Assembly (NCBI RefSeq): GCF_001642575.1
Contig: NZ_LXNG01000003.1
Coordinates: 1-64,000 of the forward strand
DNA from: Xanthomonas floridensis
GTDB taxonomy: Bacteria; Pseudomonadota; Gammaproteobacteria; Xanthomonadales; Xanthomonadaceae
Reading direction: 5' to 3'
DNA length: 64,000 nucleotides
Part shown: positions 34,263 to 43,224 of the stretch, one piece after another
How positions within the stretch are numbered: position 1 is the stretch's first letter
Layout of the letters: every line of letters begins with the position of its first letter
The notes under the pieces: generated by a model
Told to the model about the DNA's origin: nothing
Databases searched by the model: none
The model's input: only the letters and a program-made list of their open reading frames with translations
Program-made: the position numbers and the translations under genes

Positions 34263-35254
34263 GGGTGACCTGCCGGGCGCGCGGGCGCCGCTGCAGCAGG
34301 AGCCGGATCAGCGAGGGTCTCGCCGGGCCCGGTCAGGCGAACGAACAATTCTTCCAGCCGGTTGCTCTTGGTGCGCATCGAGCGCACCCGGATGCCGGCA
34401 TCGCCCAGAGTGGCGAACACGCGGTTGAGGTCCATTGCGCGCGGCATGTCCAGATCCAGCGTGTGGCCGTCGATGGCGGTGAGCGTGGTGCCTTCGATCG
34501 CCGGCAGCTGGGCAGGCAGTTCACCGTCGATATCGAACAGGAAGCCTTCCACGTCGAGCTTGGCCAGCAGTTCGCGCATCGGCCCCTGGGTGACGATCTG
34601 GCCGTGGTTGATGATGGCCAGGTTGCGGCACAGGTGCTCGGCTTCTTCCAGGTAATGCGTGGTCAGGATGATGGTGGTGCCGGCGGCGTTGATGTCCTTG
34701 AGCACGCGCCACATGTCGCGGCGAATCTCGATATCCACGCCGGCGGTGGGTTCGTCCAGGATCAGCAGGCGCGGCTGGGTCATCATGGCGCGGGCGATCA
34801 TCAACCGCCGCTTCATGCCGCCGGACAGCGTGCGGCTCATCACCTGGGCTTTTTCCCACAGATGCGCGCGGCGCAGCTCCACCTCGGCCAGGGCCTCGGC
34901 CTCGCTGCGCGGCATGCCGTAGAAACCGGCGTAGTTGACCAGGATGTCGAAGGGCTTTTCGAACAGGTTGAAGTTGATTTCCTGCGGCACCAGGCCGATC
35001 AGGCGCATCGCCTCGCTGCGATGGGCGACCAGGTCGGTGCCGAACACTTCCACCTGCCCGCCGGAGAGGTTCACCAGCGAGCTGATGACGCCGATCAGGG
35101 TGGATTTGCCCGCGCCGTTGGGGCCGAGCAGGGCGAAGAAGTCGCCGGGCACCACGTCCAGCGACACGCCCTTGAGCGCCTGGGTGCCGTTGTCGTAGGT
35201 CTTGCGCAGGTCGCACACGCGCAGGGCGGGCGTACCGAGAGAGGGTGAATTCAA
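34259..35254 (-). CDS. ABC transporter ATP-binding protein (YadG-like)
   Basis: 331 residues. Walker A GPNGAGKSTLIG (~residue 40), signature LSGGMKRRLMIARAM, Walker B RLLILDEPTAGVD and switch histidine TTHYLEEAEHLC are all present. A ~90-residue C-terminal extension follows, as in drug/polysaccharide ABC-2 exporters. It energises the overlapping permease. Transcribed divergently from the ferredoxin reductase-like gene, with ~100 bp between them. Confidence 0.93.
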   Translation of the reverse strand: MNSPSLGTPALRVCDLRKTYDNGTQALKGVSLDVVPGDFFALLGPNGAGKSTLIGVISSLVNLSGGQVEVFGTDLVAHRSEAMRLIGLVPQEINFNLFEKPFDILVNYAGFYGMPRSEAEALAEVELRRAHLWEKAQVMSRTLSGGMKRRLMIARAMMTQPRLLILDEPTAGVDIEIRRDMWRVLKDINAAGTTIILTTHYLEEAEHLCRNLAIINHGQIVTQGPMRELLAKLDVEGFLFDIDGELPAQLPAIEGTTLTAIDGHTLDLDMPRAMDLNRVFATLGDAGIRVRSMRTKSNRLEELFVRLTGPGETLADPAPAAAAPARPAGHP

Positions 35255-35355
35255 GATGGTCCTTCGCGCCAGGGTGCCGGCGCAGCGAGTTGCAGCCCGT
35301 TATTATAGAAGGCCGTGGGGGCTTGCCCCGATCACAGACTGTCCCAAATACGTTC

Positions 35356-36117
35356 GTGCCCGTTCAATTCCCCCTCAAGCTTGTCGACCGGCGCATGCTT
35401 GCGCCCACCGTGGCCCACTGCCAGTTCGTGCGTGATGACGGACAGCCGCTGGATTTCCAGCCCGGGCAGTTCATCCAGATCCATTTCGCCGCTGCCGATG
35501 GCACGCCAACCAAGCGCAGCTATTCGCTGGCGACCATCCACGACCACGCGCTGGGACCGGGCGAGGCGGTGGACATCGCGGTGAGCTTCGTGCCCGGCGG
35601 CTCGGCCACGGCCTTGTTCGAAGGCCTGGAGATCGGCGACCAGTTGCAGGCCAGCGGGCCGTATGGCCGCTTCTGCCTGCAGGCGGGCGACCATAACCGG
35701 CGCTATCTGCTGATCGCCACCGGCACCGGCGTCACCCCGTACCGCTCGATGCTGCCGTTGCTGGCCGAGGCCATCGCCACCCGCGGTGTGCAGGTGGTGT
35801 TGCTGCAGGGCGCGCGTACCCCGGCCGAGCTGCTGTACGGCGAGGATTTCCGCGCGTTTGCCGATGCACACCCGCAGTTCCGCTATGTGCCGTGCTTCTC
35901 GCGCGAGTTGCCTGCCCAGCCGCATGCCGATGTGCGCCACGGCTATGTGCAACAGCATCTGGCCGAGTTCGCGCCGGCGGCCGATGGCGATATCGCCTAC
36001 CTGTGCGGCAACCCTGACATGGTGGATACCTGTGCCGAGGCATTGAAGGCCGCCGGCCTGCCCAATGCGCAGATCCGTCGCGAAAAATACGTCAGTTCGA
36101 CGGCGCCCAAGGCCTGA
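35356..36117 (+). CDS. Ferredoxin-NADP reductase-like flavoprotein
   Basis: About 253 residues from a GTG at 35356. An FAD domain comes first (KRSYSLATIHD with the RxYS motif, ~56). A NAD(P)-binding domain follows (LLIATGTGVTPYRSMLPL near 118; YLCGNPDMVDTCAEAL near 216; C-terminal IRREKYVSS). It lacks an iron-sulfur domain, so it needs a separate carrier such as ferredoxin. The start is uncertain: the frame is open to 35245, but VPVQFPLKLVDRRMLAPTV is the first stretch that looks like the family. The partner is unknown. Confidence 0.82.
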   Translation: MPVQFPLKLVDRRMLAPTVAHCQFVRDDGQPLDFQPGQFIQIHFAAADGTPTKRSYSLATIHDHALGPGEAVDIAVSFVPGGSATALFEGLEIGDQLQASGPYGRFCLQAGDHNRRYLLIATGTGVTPYRSMLPLLAEAIATRGVQVVLLQGARTPAELLYGEDFRAFADAHPQFRYVPCFSRELPAQPHADVRHGYVQQHLAEFAPAADGDIAYLCGNPDMVDTCAEALKAAGLPNAQIRREKYVSSTAPKA

Positions 36118-36203
36118 TCAGGCGGCAGGCGCCGTGCGATGACCTCGGCGCCTCCCGATGGAGGTGCTGCCTGCCAGGCGGTGGCGTCCACGCTGTCGCT
36201 GCG

Positions 36204-37196
36204 CTACACCGGTGCCGCCGGGCGCTGCACTTCCACGGTGATGTGCACCAGCTCTTCGTGGATCTGCAAGGCGGTGCGCACCGCGTCTGCGTCGAGCTGT
36301 GCCGGGCTTACCAGGCTCACGACGCAGGCATAACGGTCGCTGCCGACGCGCCAGACATGCAGGTCGGCGATGGCGATGGGGTGCGGAAATTCGGCGATGA
36401 CCTGCCTGATGTCCGTCACTACCGGCGCATCCATTTCTGCATCCAGCAGCACGCGGCCGGTACTGCGCAGCAGCCCCCAGGCCCACACAGTGACCAACAC
36501 CGCGCCGACGATGCCCATGAGCGGGTCCAGCCAGGTCACGCCCCAGTGCATGCCGGCAACCAGCGCGACGATGGCCAGCACCGAGGTCGCGGCATCGGCC
36601 ATCACGTGCAGGTACGCGGCACGCAGATTGAGATCGCTGTGCGCATCGTGGTGATGACCATGACCATGACCATGACCATGAAGTTCGTGGGTGTGCGCAT
36701 GGCCGTGGCCGTCATGCCCGTGCGCGTGGCCATGCCCATGCGAGTCGCGTAGCCACCATGCGCATACCAGGTTCACCAGCAAGCCGATCACCGCAATGAC
36801 GGTGGCTTCCTGGTACTGGATTGGCTGCGGCGAGAACAGCCGCTCCACCGACTGGAACGCCATCAGCCCGGCCACGCCCAAGAGCAGCAGCGCGCTGGTG
36901 TAGCCGCCCAGTACTTCCACCTTCCAGGTGCCGAAGGTGAAGCGCGCATCGGTGGCATGCCGGCGCGCAAAGCGGTAGGCGAACAAGGCCAGACCCAGTG
37001 CCAGCGCGTGCGAGCTCATGTGCCAGCCATCGGCAAGCAGGGCCATGGAGTTGAGGGTCCAGCCGCCGCCGATCTCCACGACCATCATGATCACGGTCAG
37101 GATCACCGCCTTGCGGGTGCTGTGCTCGGCGAGCGGGTTGGCGCTGGCAAACGTATGCGACTGCGCGCAGTGGGGCGCGGGGTGCGTGATCGACAT
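36204..37196 (-). CDS. Cation diffusion facilitator with histidine-rich loop (DmeF-like Co/Ni/Zn exporter)
   Basis: 330 residues with six transmembrane helices. Metal-site aspartates lie in ALLADGWHMSSHALAL and HVMADAATSVLAIVAL. The long cytosolic His-rich loop (DSHGHGHAHGHDGHGHAHTH, ~160-195) and a C-terminal cytosolic domain are present. It exports divalent metals by proton antiport in the inner membrane. The divergent RcnR-type repressor and its operators point to nickel or cobalt as inducer, as in DmeRF systems. I chose the ATG at 37196; a longer frame to 37268 would run across the operators. Confidence 0.9.
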   Translation of the reverse strand: MSITHPAPHCAQSHTFASANPLAEHSTRKAVILTVIMMVVEIGGGWTLNSMALLADGWHMSSHALALGLALFAYRFARRHATDARFTFGTWKVEVLGGYTSALLLLGVAGLMAFQSVERLFSPQPIQYQEATVIAVIGLLVNLVCAWWLRDSHGHGHAHGHDGHGHAHTHELHGHGHGHGHHHDAHSDLNLRAAYLHVMADAATSVLAIVALVAGMHWGVTWLDPLMGIVGAVLVTVWAWGLLRSTGRVLLDAEMDAPVVTDIRQVIAEFPHPIAIADLHVWRVGSDRYACVVSLVSPAQLDADAVRTALQIHEELVHITVEVQRPAAPV

Positions 37197-37216
37197 CGGA
37201 AGAGGCTCTGGGTACG

Positions 37217-37255
37217 ATACCCCCCAAGGGTATCTTAGATACCCCCATGGGGTAT
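37217..37255. promoter_or_regulatory. Two CsoR/RcnR-type operators between cdf and rcnR-like genes
   Basis: ATACCCCCCAAGGGTAT (37217-37233) and ATACCCCCATGGGGTAT (37239-37255) are 17-bp palindromes, 22 bp apart centre to centre. The A/T-C(5-6)-N-G-tract-A/T form is that of CsoR/RcnR-family operators. They sit in the 65-bp divergent promoter region and the second ends 6 bp before the repressor start, so autoregulation and control of the exporter are expected. Confidence 0.85.
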
Positions 37256-37261
37256 ATGACG

Positions 37262-37534
37262 ATGGCACATCTCAATCAGGACAAATCCAAACTGCTCGCA
37301 CGCGTGCGCAGGATTCGCGGGCAGGTCGAAGGGCTGGAAAAAGCCCTGGCCCAGGACGTGGAGTGCACGGCGTTGCTGACTCAGGTGGCGGCGTTTCGTG
37401 GCGCTGCGCAGGGCTTGATGGTCGAGCTGCTCAGCGAGCACTTGAAGCACCACGTCGCGGCACCGGAGGCGCTGGGCGAGCGCGAACTGGCGGTCGACGA
37501 CATCACCGCCATTCTCAAGACCTATCTCAAGTAA
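37262..37534 (+). CDS. CsoR/RcnR-family metal-sensing repressor (DmeR/RcnR-like)
   Basis: 90 residues, all helical (KSKLLARVRRIRGQVEGLEK). Starting at the ATG at 37262 places the Ni/Co ligand set exactly as in E. coli RcnR: H3, C35, H60 and H64. That favours this start over ATGs at 37247 and 37256, the first of which lies within the operator. The H-C-H-H fingerprint distinguishes it from Cu-sensing CsoR (C-H-C). It should release its operators on binding Ni2+ or Co2+ and derepress the divergent CDF exporter. Confidence 0.9.
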   Translation: MAHLNQDKSKLLARVRRIRGQVEGLEKALAQDVECTALLTQVAAFRGAAQGLMVELLSEHLKHHVAAPEALGERELAVDDITAILKTYLK

Positions 37535-37684
37535 GAGCTGTCATCAAAACGACTGCGCTCACTGTCGGATAGGCGCGGCCGCTCCCGGAATCGGCATGTG
37601 CCACTCGTGCACTGCGGCTCCTACGCGCCGTTTGCACCCGCTGGTCACTGCGCGCTACGTTTTGTTTGCCGCTTCAAGTCCTGC
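37535..37684 (+). mobile_element. MITE-like dispersed repeat, copy D
   Basis: About 150 bp starting at the repressor stop codon (GAGCTGTCATCAAAACG). It contains CGGAATCGGCATGTGCCACT and ends CTACGTTTTGTTTGCCGCTTC. The spurious small reading frame VHCGSYAPFAPAG comes from this repeat. The remaining ~270 bp before the xylosidase stop contain nothing I recognise. Confidence 0.75.
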
Positions 37685-37952
37685 ACATCGGGTCGATGCG
37701 ACCACGCCGATTCGCTTTTCACCTTGTGCGCTGCGCGGACTGAGCGACAGCCCAGCGCGCCGAACCTTGATGATGTCGTGCCTGCCGTGTCCTGCGGCGA
37801 TGCGCGCGACGTGCCGCAACGCACGCGTGACGCATCCGATGTCGCGAACGATGCACGGTCGGGACATCGCGCCGAACTGCGCGCATCGTTGCGCGCACGG
37901 AATCCACCCACAACGCCTCGCCTGATTGCAGGCGCAACGGCGTGCCGGGCGC

Positions 37953-39518
37953 TCAGCGCGCCGATGGCTCCAGCGTCACCAGCACCACATCGTTGCTGCG
38001 CATCGGCACGCTCACCTCGGCCACGCCATCGGCGCCTACCCGCACGCGCCTGTCCTGCTCGGGCGTGTCGCGCGTGGCCTGCTGCAGCTGCGCCAGCTGC
38101 TTCGGGGCTAATGCCTTGGGCATGCCCATATCGATGTACAGCGACAGCGGGTCGTTGCGCCGGTAGCCGGTCTTGCGCACCTGCAGGCGATACTCGCCGG
38201 CCGGCACCTGGGTCATGCGCAGCCGCAGTGGTGCGCTGTCGGTGGCTGCCACCAGCTTGGTATAGAACGGCGTATTGCTCACCGTCTGCACCGGCTGCTG
38301 CCAATCCCACACCAGCGCGGCAATGCGCTTTCCATCCACTGCGGCCAGTGCATGCGCATCGGACAGCGCAATGGCGCGGCCCTGCAGCGCATTCAAGTAC
38401 TTGTAGGCAAACCAGGCCGGCTTGCGGATGCCTTCGCGATTCATCAACCCGAACCCGCCATGGAACGGCGTCGGCGGCGGGCCGGGTTCCTCGAACAGAT
38501 CGGTGTAGGTCCAGTAGCTCATGCCCTGCACCAGGCCTTGCACCTGCTTGAGCTTGGTCAGGATGTAGGGCGCGTTGATGTAACTGTCATGGACATAATC
38601 GCGCGGCGTGTAGCTGCTGCTCCACTCGGTGAAGTACAGCGGCAGTTGTGGATACGGCGAGGCCTGGATCTGTGCATGCACGCGGCGCACATCGCCGACG
38701 ATGGCCTCCGGCGATGCGGACAGTTTGACGTCCTGCTTGCCGTCCTCATCGAGAAAGCCGCCCTCCACGCCATAGGTATGGGTGGTGACGAAATCGATCG
38801 GCAGCGTGTGCTTTGCCACGAATGCCAGCAGCTCCGGTACCCAGTCCGCACCGGCGGTGGACGGGCCGCCGACGCGCAGCTGCGGATCGATTGCCTTGAT
38901 GGTGCGCGCGGTGTTCGCGTACAGATCGAAATAGGCCTGCTGGTCGGCGTTCTCCCAGAAGTCCTTCAGGTTCGGCTCGTTCCACACCTCGAAATACCAC
39001 TGCCGTACTTCATCGGCACCGTAGCGGTCACGGATGTGCCGGACATACGCATCGATCAGCTGCGTCCACTTGGCCGGATCCGGATGCGAGGTGTTGCCCT
39101 TCCAATAGAACAACGTCTGTTCGGAGGTCTTCATCGCATTCGGTGTGAAGCCCAGTTCGACGAACGGGCGAATGCGCTTGGCCAGCAGCGCATCGTAGAG
39201 CTGGTCCAGCTTGGTCCAGTCGTAGACGAGCTTGCCATCGACCTCCTTCACCGTGCCGAGCGTGTCGTGAAAGACGTCATGGAAGCGGATGTAGCGAAAC
39301 CCCAGCTCCTGCACCGCGGGCACCAGATGCGCCTGGGTATCGGGGCGGATCAGCGTGCCTGGGAAATCCGAGCCGACCGACAGATCATAGAAACGATCCA
39401 CCGGCTTGTCGGCAGTGGAGAGATCCAGATCGATCGTGCGCGGTGAAGCGTCACGTGCCAGGGCCGGCAACGCCATGCCGCAGGCCAGTGTCATCGCAAG
39501 CAAGGTGTGCAACCGCAT
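37953..39518 (-). CDS. GH39 family beta-xylosidase, secreted
   Basis: 521 residues with signal peptide (MRLHTLLAMTLACGMALPAL, cleavage near ALA-RD). A glycoside hydrolase family 39 barrel: acid/base E181 in VWNEPNLKDFW and nucleophile E298 in YFTEWSSSY. The C-terminal ~110 residues form the usual accessory beta domain. It would remove xylose from xylo-oligosaccharides in the periplasm or outside the cell, fitting a plant-associated lifestyle. AGGAGAG lies ahead of the ATG. No other xylan genes are adjacent, so it stands as a solitary gene. Confidence 0.9.
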   Translation of the reverse strand: MRLHTLLAMTLACGMALPALARDASPRTIDLDLSTADKPVDRFYDLSVGSDFPGTLIRPDTQAHLVPAVQELGFRYIRFHDVFHDTLGTVKEVDGKLVYDWTKLDQLYDALLAKRIRPFVELGFTPNAMKTSEQTLFYWKGNTSHPDPAKWTQLIDAYVRHIRDRYGADEVRQWYFEVWNEPNLKDFWENADQQAYFDLYANTARTIKAIDPQLRVGGPSTAGADWVPELLAFVAKHTLPIDFVTTHTYGVEGGFLDEDGKQDVKLSASPEAIVGDVRRVHAQIQASPYPQLPLYFTEWSSSYTPRDYVHDSYINAPYILTKLKQVQGLVQGMSYWTYTDLFEEPGPPPTPFHGGFGLMNREGIRKPAWFAYKYLNALQGRAIALSDAHALAAVDGKRIAALVWDWQQPVQTVSNTPFYTKLVAATDSAPLRLRMTQVPAGEYRLQVRKTGYRRNDPLSLYIDMGMPKALAPKQLAQLQQATRDTPEQDRRVRVGADGVAEVSVPMRSNDVVLVTLEPSAR

Positions 39519-39844
39519 CGTCTCTCCTGGTAGTGGGTGCAGCGACCAGAGCGGTCTGCATGCGCGTCGAGCGCACATACCTGCCGTGTGGTTGCCGCGC
39601 GAGGTGGTCAAGAGTAGCGGAATCCGTGTGCGTGCCATCGGGCGCTTACGCGCTTTTCAAGCGCGGCGACCAACGCGGTAGCGCCCGTCGGCAGACGTCT
39701 TGCCGGCCTGTGGGGTGAAGTACCGTGCCGTCGATGCGGATGCCATGCACCGCAAGCGCCACTTGGCGTCACACGCTTGCCGCATGTCCTGGGGCCGCAA
39801 GGCGTCGGCGTTGCTCCCCACCACTTCGGTACACCCGAAGCAGA

Positions 39845-39907
39845 TGTAAAGGACGCTTGACATGGTCGGCAGCGGCGCGCACTCTGGGTGTCAAGGGGAC
39901 TTGACAC
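39845..39907. promoter_or_regulatory. Paired TGTCAA-N6-TTGACA operators upstream of the membrane protein/XRE pair
   Basis: TGTAAA-GGACGC-TTGACA at 39845-39862 and GTGTCAA-GGGGAC-TTGACAC at 39888-39907 share the same palindromic half-sites and 6-bp spacer, with centres 44 bp apart (about four helical turns). They lie 145-207 bp before the operon that encodes a 66-residue XRE regulator. The TTGACA halves could double as -35 elements. Binding by that regulator is inference. The rest of the 533-bp gap shows no gene. Confidence 0.6.
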
Positions 39908-40051
39908 GGGGTGCGGGGTGAACAACGACCGGAACCGATCGTCTGCCTGCGCGCACTATTGCAGCGCAGCGATGCTGCGGCCCCGCGTGGGCGCGGCCGT
40001 GCAACAGCTGCCCTCGCAGCGCAGGGCGGCCAGTGTGTTGGGAGATACACG

Positions 40052-40639
40052 ATGAGCGCGAAAACGGTGGCGGTTCGTGCGCTGCAGGTCATCAGTGTCG
40101 TGCTGATCCTGCTGGGGTCTATGCGGCGTTGGTTGCCGTGGCAGATCAGCGACTACACCCAGGGTCTGCTGATCGGCTGCGGCATCAGCGGTTTGCTGGT
40201 GGCCCTGATGCTGTACGTGGGGCGCGGCAGTCTGCGCGACAGCGCGCCGCCTGCGCTGGTACGCCGCTACCGCAAGGAGTTTGCGCCACCGATGCTGGGC
40301 TATGTCGTGGTGATGCTGTGCTGGAGGCACTTGCTGGCCAGCGTGGAGACCAACGCGATGCGAGTGCTGATTGCGTTGCTGCCCGCGCTGCTGTTGATGC
40401 TGGTGATCCGCGCGGTGGCGCGCTTCGTGCGCGATTCGGACGAAATGCAACGCCGCATCGAGTTGGAGTCGATTGCCATTGCCGCCGGCCTGGTCAGCAT
40501 GACCTACATGACCGCCGGTTTCCTGCAATCGGCGCAATTGATCGCGGTGCCTGCAGCGGCCGCGATGATCTGGGTGTTTCCGGCGCTATGCATGACCTAT
40601 GGGTTTACCAAGGCCATCAATGCGCGCCGTTATCAATGA
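40052..40639 (+). CDS. Small integral membrane protein paired with XRE regulator
   Basis: 195 residues with about six hydrophobic segments (VRALQVISVVLILLGSM, GLLIGCGISGLLVALMLYVG, VLIALLPALLLMLVIRAV, LIAVPAAAAMIWVFPALC). No catalytic motif recognised. GGGAG lies ~10 nt before the ATG at 40052. Its stop overlaps the start of a short XRE-type regulator (ATGA). Membrane protein plus tiny XRE protein pairs of this kind are common and poorly understood; the membrane partner could control the regulator, but nothing in the sequence shows this. Confidence 0.8.
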   Translation: MSAKTVAVRALQVISVVLILLGSMRRWLPWQISDYTQGLLIGCGISGLLVALMLYVGRGSLRDSAPPALVRRYRKEFAPPMLGYVVVMLCWRHLLASVETNAMRVLIALLPALLLMLVIRAVARFVRDSDEMQRRIELESIAIAAGLVSMTYMTAGFLQSAQLIAVPAAAAMIWVFPALCMTYGFTKAINARRYQ

Positions 40640-40836
40640 ACAGCCGCGTGCGTGCGTTGCGCGAGTCCAATGGCTGGTCGCAAGGCGAACTGGCCGAACA
40701 GCTGGGCGTCTCGCGGCAGACCATCAACGCGCTGGAAACCGGCAAGTACGATCCCAGCCTGCCATTGGCGTTCCGTATCGCGCGCCTGTTTGGCGAGCCG
40801 ATCGAGCAGGTGTTTCTGTATGAAGAAGGTCAGTAG
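40636..40836 (+). CDS. XRE-family transcriptional regulator, 66 aa
   Basis: 66 residues, almost exactly one helix-turn-helix domain: RVRALRESNGWSQGELAEQL then GVSRQTINALETGKYDPSL. The conserved ending LARLFGEPIEQVFLYEE seen in many short XRE proteins appears here as IARLFGEPIEQVFLYEEGQ. With no sensor domain, it must respond via a partner, probably the overlapping membrane-protein gene. It is the best candidate binder of the paired upstream operators. Confidence 0.9.
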   Translation: MNSRVRALRESNGWSQGELAEQLGVSRQTINALETGKYDPSLPLAFRIARLFGEPIEQVFLYEEGQ

Positions 40837-40895
40837 CTGCAGCGGTCACACGTGGCCGGCAGCACCGTCAGGAAACAGGCACTAGGAGAGGTGGA

Positions 40896-42446
40896 ATGGA
40901 AAAACAACTGACGCTGGCCGCAGCGGTGCTGGCCGCGATGCTGGCTGCCGGATGCCAGCGCGCGCAAGCGCCCGCGGGTGGCCATACCGATGCATCCGCA
41001 CCCGGCACGACGCAACCGCGCAGCGCGACCACGCCGACTGCCAACGGCAATCAGTACGGCAGCCTGCAGTTCGTACCGTGCACGCTCAGCTCCGGCAGCG
41101 CTGCGGGCAACATCGAGGCGCAATGCGCGCAATTGCAGGTCGCGGAAAATCCGGCTGCGCCGAAGGGGCGGCAGATCGCGCTGAAGATCGCCTGGCTGGA
41201 AAGCGATGCCGGTGGTGGTACGACGCAGGACCCGGTGTTCTTCATTGCCGGTGGGCCAGGGCAATCGGCAACCGAGGTATCGGCGATCGCTGCGGCCGCA
41301 TTGCGTGAAGTGCGCAAGACGCGCGACATCATTCTGGTCGATCAACGCGGTACCGGCGGCTCGCATCCATTGCGCTGCGACCACCCCGATGGCACGCCGC
41401 TGCAGGCGGAGATCTCCTCCAACCCGGAGGCGATGCTGGCCTACGTGCGCCAGTGCGCGCTGGCGCTGAGCGCGTATGCCGATCCACGCTACTACACCAC
41501 TGCAGAAGCGATCGGCGATCTGGATGCGGTCAGGGCGGCGCTGGGTGTGCCGCAGATCGATCTGGTCGGCGTGTCCTACGGCACGCGCGTTGCGCAGCAC
41601 TACGCCAGGCGCTATCCCTCGCATACGCGGGCGATCGTGCTCGATGGCGTGGCCCCCAGCGACCTGGTCATCAGTGGCGAGTTCGCACGAACCTTTGAAG
41701 ACGCACTCACGCTGCAGGCCGAGCAGTGCCGTGCCAATCCGGCATGCCACGCGCGTTTTCCCACCGATGTGCGTGCGCAGCTGCGTAGCATCATGGAGCG
41801 GCTGCGCAAGGCGTCGCCGGAAGTGGACTATCGCGATCTGCGGACCAATGCGGTCAAGCGCGATCGGGTGACGGCCGATGCGGTGATCGGCTTGGCGTTC
41901 ATGTTCTCCTATGCGCCACAAAGCGCGGCGTTGCTGCCGCTGGTGCTGGATGAAGCGGCCGCCGGGCGCTACGCGCCGTTGATGGCGCTGTCGCACATGG
42001 ACATGCAGATCAACCAGCCGATGCAATGGTCGGTGGTGTGCGCAGAAGACGCGGATCGCTATCGTCCGAGCCCGGCGCACCAGGGGCTGTTGCTGGGCGA
42101 GGAAGTGCCGCGCAGCGTGTTTGCCGCCTGCCCGGTGTGGCCTACCGGCAAGCGCGCCGCCGACTTCACCGCGCCCCTGCGCTCGCAGGTGCCGGCGCTG
42201 TTGCTGTCCGGCCAACTGGATCCGGTGACGCCGCCACGCTATGCCGAGGTGGTGCTCAAGGGCTTGCCGAACGGTCGGCATCTGGTGGCGCCCGGCCAGG
42301 GCCACAGCGTCATGGCACTGGGCTGCATGCCCAAGCTGATGGCCCAGTTCCTGGAAAGCACCGACGCGCGCGCGCTGGACACGCGCTGCGTGGCCGATCT
42401 TTCCGCCGTCCCCGCCTTCACCTCGTTCAACGGATGGGAACCATGA
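40896..42446 (+). CDS. Alpha/beta-hydrolase lipoprotein, S33 tripeptidyl-aminopeptidase-like
   Basis: 516 residues. A lipoprotein signal ends at LAAGC (C20). The hydrolase core has FFIAGGPGQSATEV (oxyanion region), VDQRGTGGSHPL, and the nucleophile elbow VGVSYGTRVAQHYA. The C-terminal Abhydrolase_4 segment contains LSGQLDPVTPPRYAEVVL (Asp) and VAPGQGHSVMALGC (His). Relatives cleave N-terminal peptides or proline. It is probably anchored in the outer or inner membrane facing the periplasm. AGGAG precedes the ATG at 40896. It lies 31 bp upstream of the natAB-like genes and may share their transcript. Confidence 0.87.
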   Translation: MEKQLTLAAAVLAAMLAAGCQRAQAPAGGHTDASAPGTTQPRSATTPTANGNQYGSLQFVPCTLSSGSAAGNIEAQCAQLQVAENPAAPKGRQIALKIAWLESDAGGGTTQDPVFFIAGGPGQSATEVSAIAAAALREVRKTRDIILVDQRGTGGSHPLRCDHPDGTPLQAEISSNPEAMLAYVRQCALALSAYADPRYYTTAEAIGDLDAVRAALGVPQIDLVGVSYGTRVAQHYARRYPSHTRAIVLDGVAPSDLVISGEFARTFEDALTLQAEQCRANPACHARFPTDVRAQLRSIMERLRKASPEVDYRDLRTNAVKRDRVTADAVIGLAFMFSYAPQSAALLPLVLDEAAAGRYAPLMALSHMDMQINQPMQWSVVCAEDADRYRPSPAHQGLLLGEEVPRSVFAACPVWPTGKRAADFTAPLRSQVPALLLSGQLDPVTPPRYAEVVLKGLPNGRHLVAPGQGHSVMALGCMPKLMAQFLESTDARALDTRCVADLSAVPAFTSFNGWEP

Positions 42447-42477
42447 GCCGCATCGACCACGCCACGGAGGCGCACGC

Positions 42478-43224
42478 ATGATCGTCGTCGAGAATCTGCA
42501 CAAGTCGTTCAAGACCAAGACCGGCGTGGTGAAGGCGGTCGACGGGGTCAGTTTCAGCGCCGCCGATGGCCAGATCACCGGCCTGCTCGGGCCTAACGGT
42601 GCCGGCAAGACCACCACCTTGCGCATGTTGTACACGCTGATGTCGCCTGACCAGGGGCGCGTCACCGTCGATGGCGTGGATGCCGCGCTCGACCCGGTGA
42701 CCGTACGCCGCGCGCTGGGCGTGCTGCCGGATGCGCGCGGCGTGTACAAGCGGCTGACCGCACGCGAGAACATCGCCTACTTCGGTGAGCTGCATGGCAT
42801 GACGCGTGCGCAGATCGCGCAGCGCACACAGCTGCTGGCCGGTGCGCTGGACATGGGCGACATCCTCGACCGCCAGACCGAAGGCTTCAGCCAGGGCCAG
42901 CGCACCAAGACCGCGATTGCGCGGGCGCTGGTGCACGACCCGCGCAACGTGATCCTGGACGAGCCCACCAACGGCCTGGACGTGATGACCACGCGCGCCA
43001 TGCGGGGCTTCCTGCAGCAACTGCGTGCCGAAGGGCGCTGCGTGATCTTCTCCAGCCACATCATGCAGGAGGTGGCGGCGCTGTGCGATCGCATCGTCAT
43101 CGTCGCCAAGGGCACGGTGGTGGCATCCGGCAGCGCCGACGAGCTGCGTGCCGCCACCGGGGAAGACAATCTCGAAGACGCCTTCGTCAAGGCGATTGGA
43201 TCGGAAGAGGGACTGCACGCATGA
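42478..43224 (+). CDS. ABC transporter ATP-binding protein (NatA-like)
   Basis: 248 residues. Walker A LGPNGAGKTTTLRML, signature FSQGQRTKTAIARAL (an LSGGQ variant), Walker B NVILDEPTNGLDVM and switch FSSHIMQEV are visible. The protein pairs with the permease encoded by the next gene, which it overlaps by ATGA. The NatAB label rests on this pairing and on the large extracellular domain of the permease. Na+ export is known for the Bacillus system but cannot be concluded here. Confidence 0.9.
   Translation: MIVVENLHKSFKTKTGVVKAVDGVSFSAADGQITGLLGPNGAGKTTTLRMLYTLMSPDQGRVTVDGVDAALDPVTVRRALGVLPDARGVYKRLTARENIAYFGELHGMTRAQIAQRTQLLAGALDMGDILDRQTEGFSQGQRTKTAIARALVHDPRNVILDEPTNGLDVMTTRAMRGFLQQLRAEGRCVIFSSHIMQEVAALCDRIVIVAKGTVVASGSADELRAATGEDNLEDAFVKAIGSEEGLHA

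Noticed and set aside
37598-38551. Plus-strand 317-codon frame beginning in MITE copy D
   Set aside because: It runs through the repeat and then antisense through the GH39 gene; no motif.
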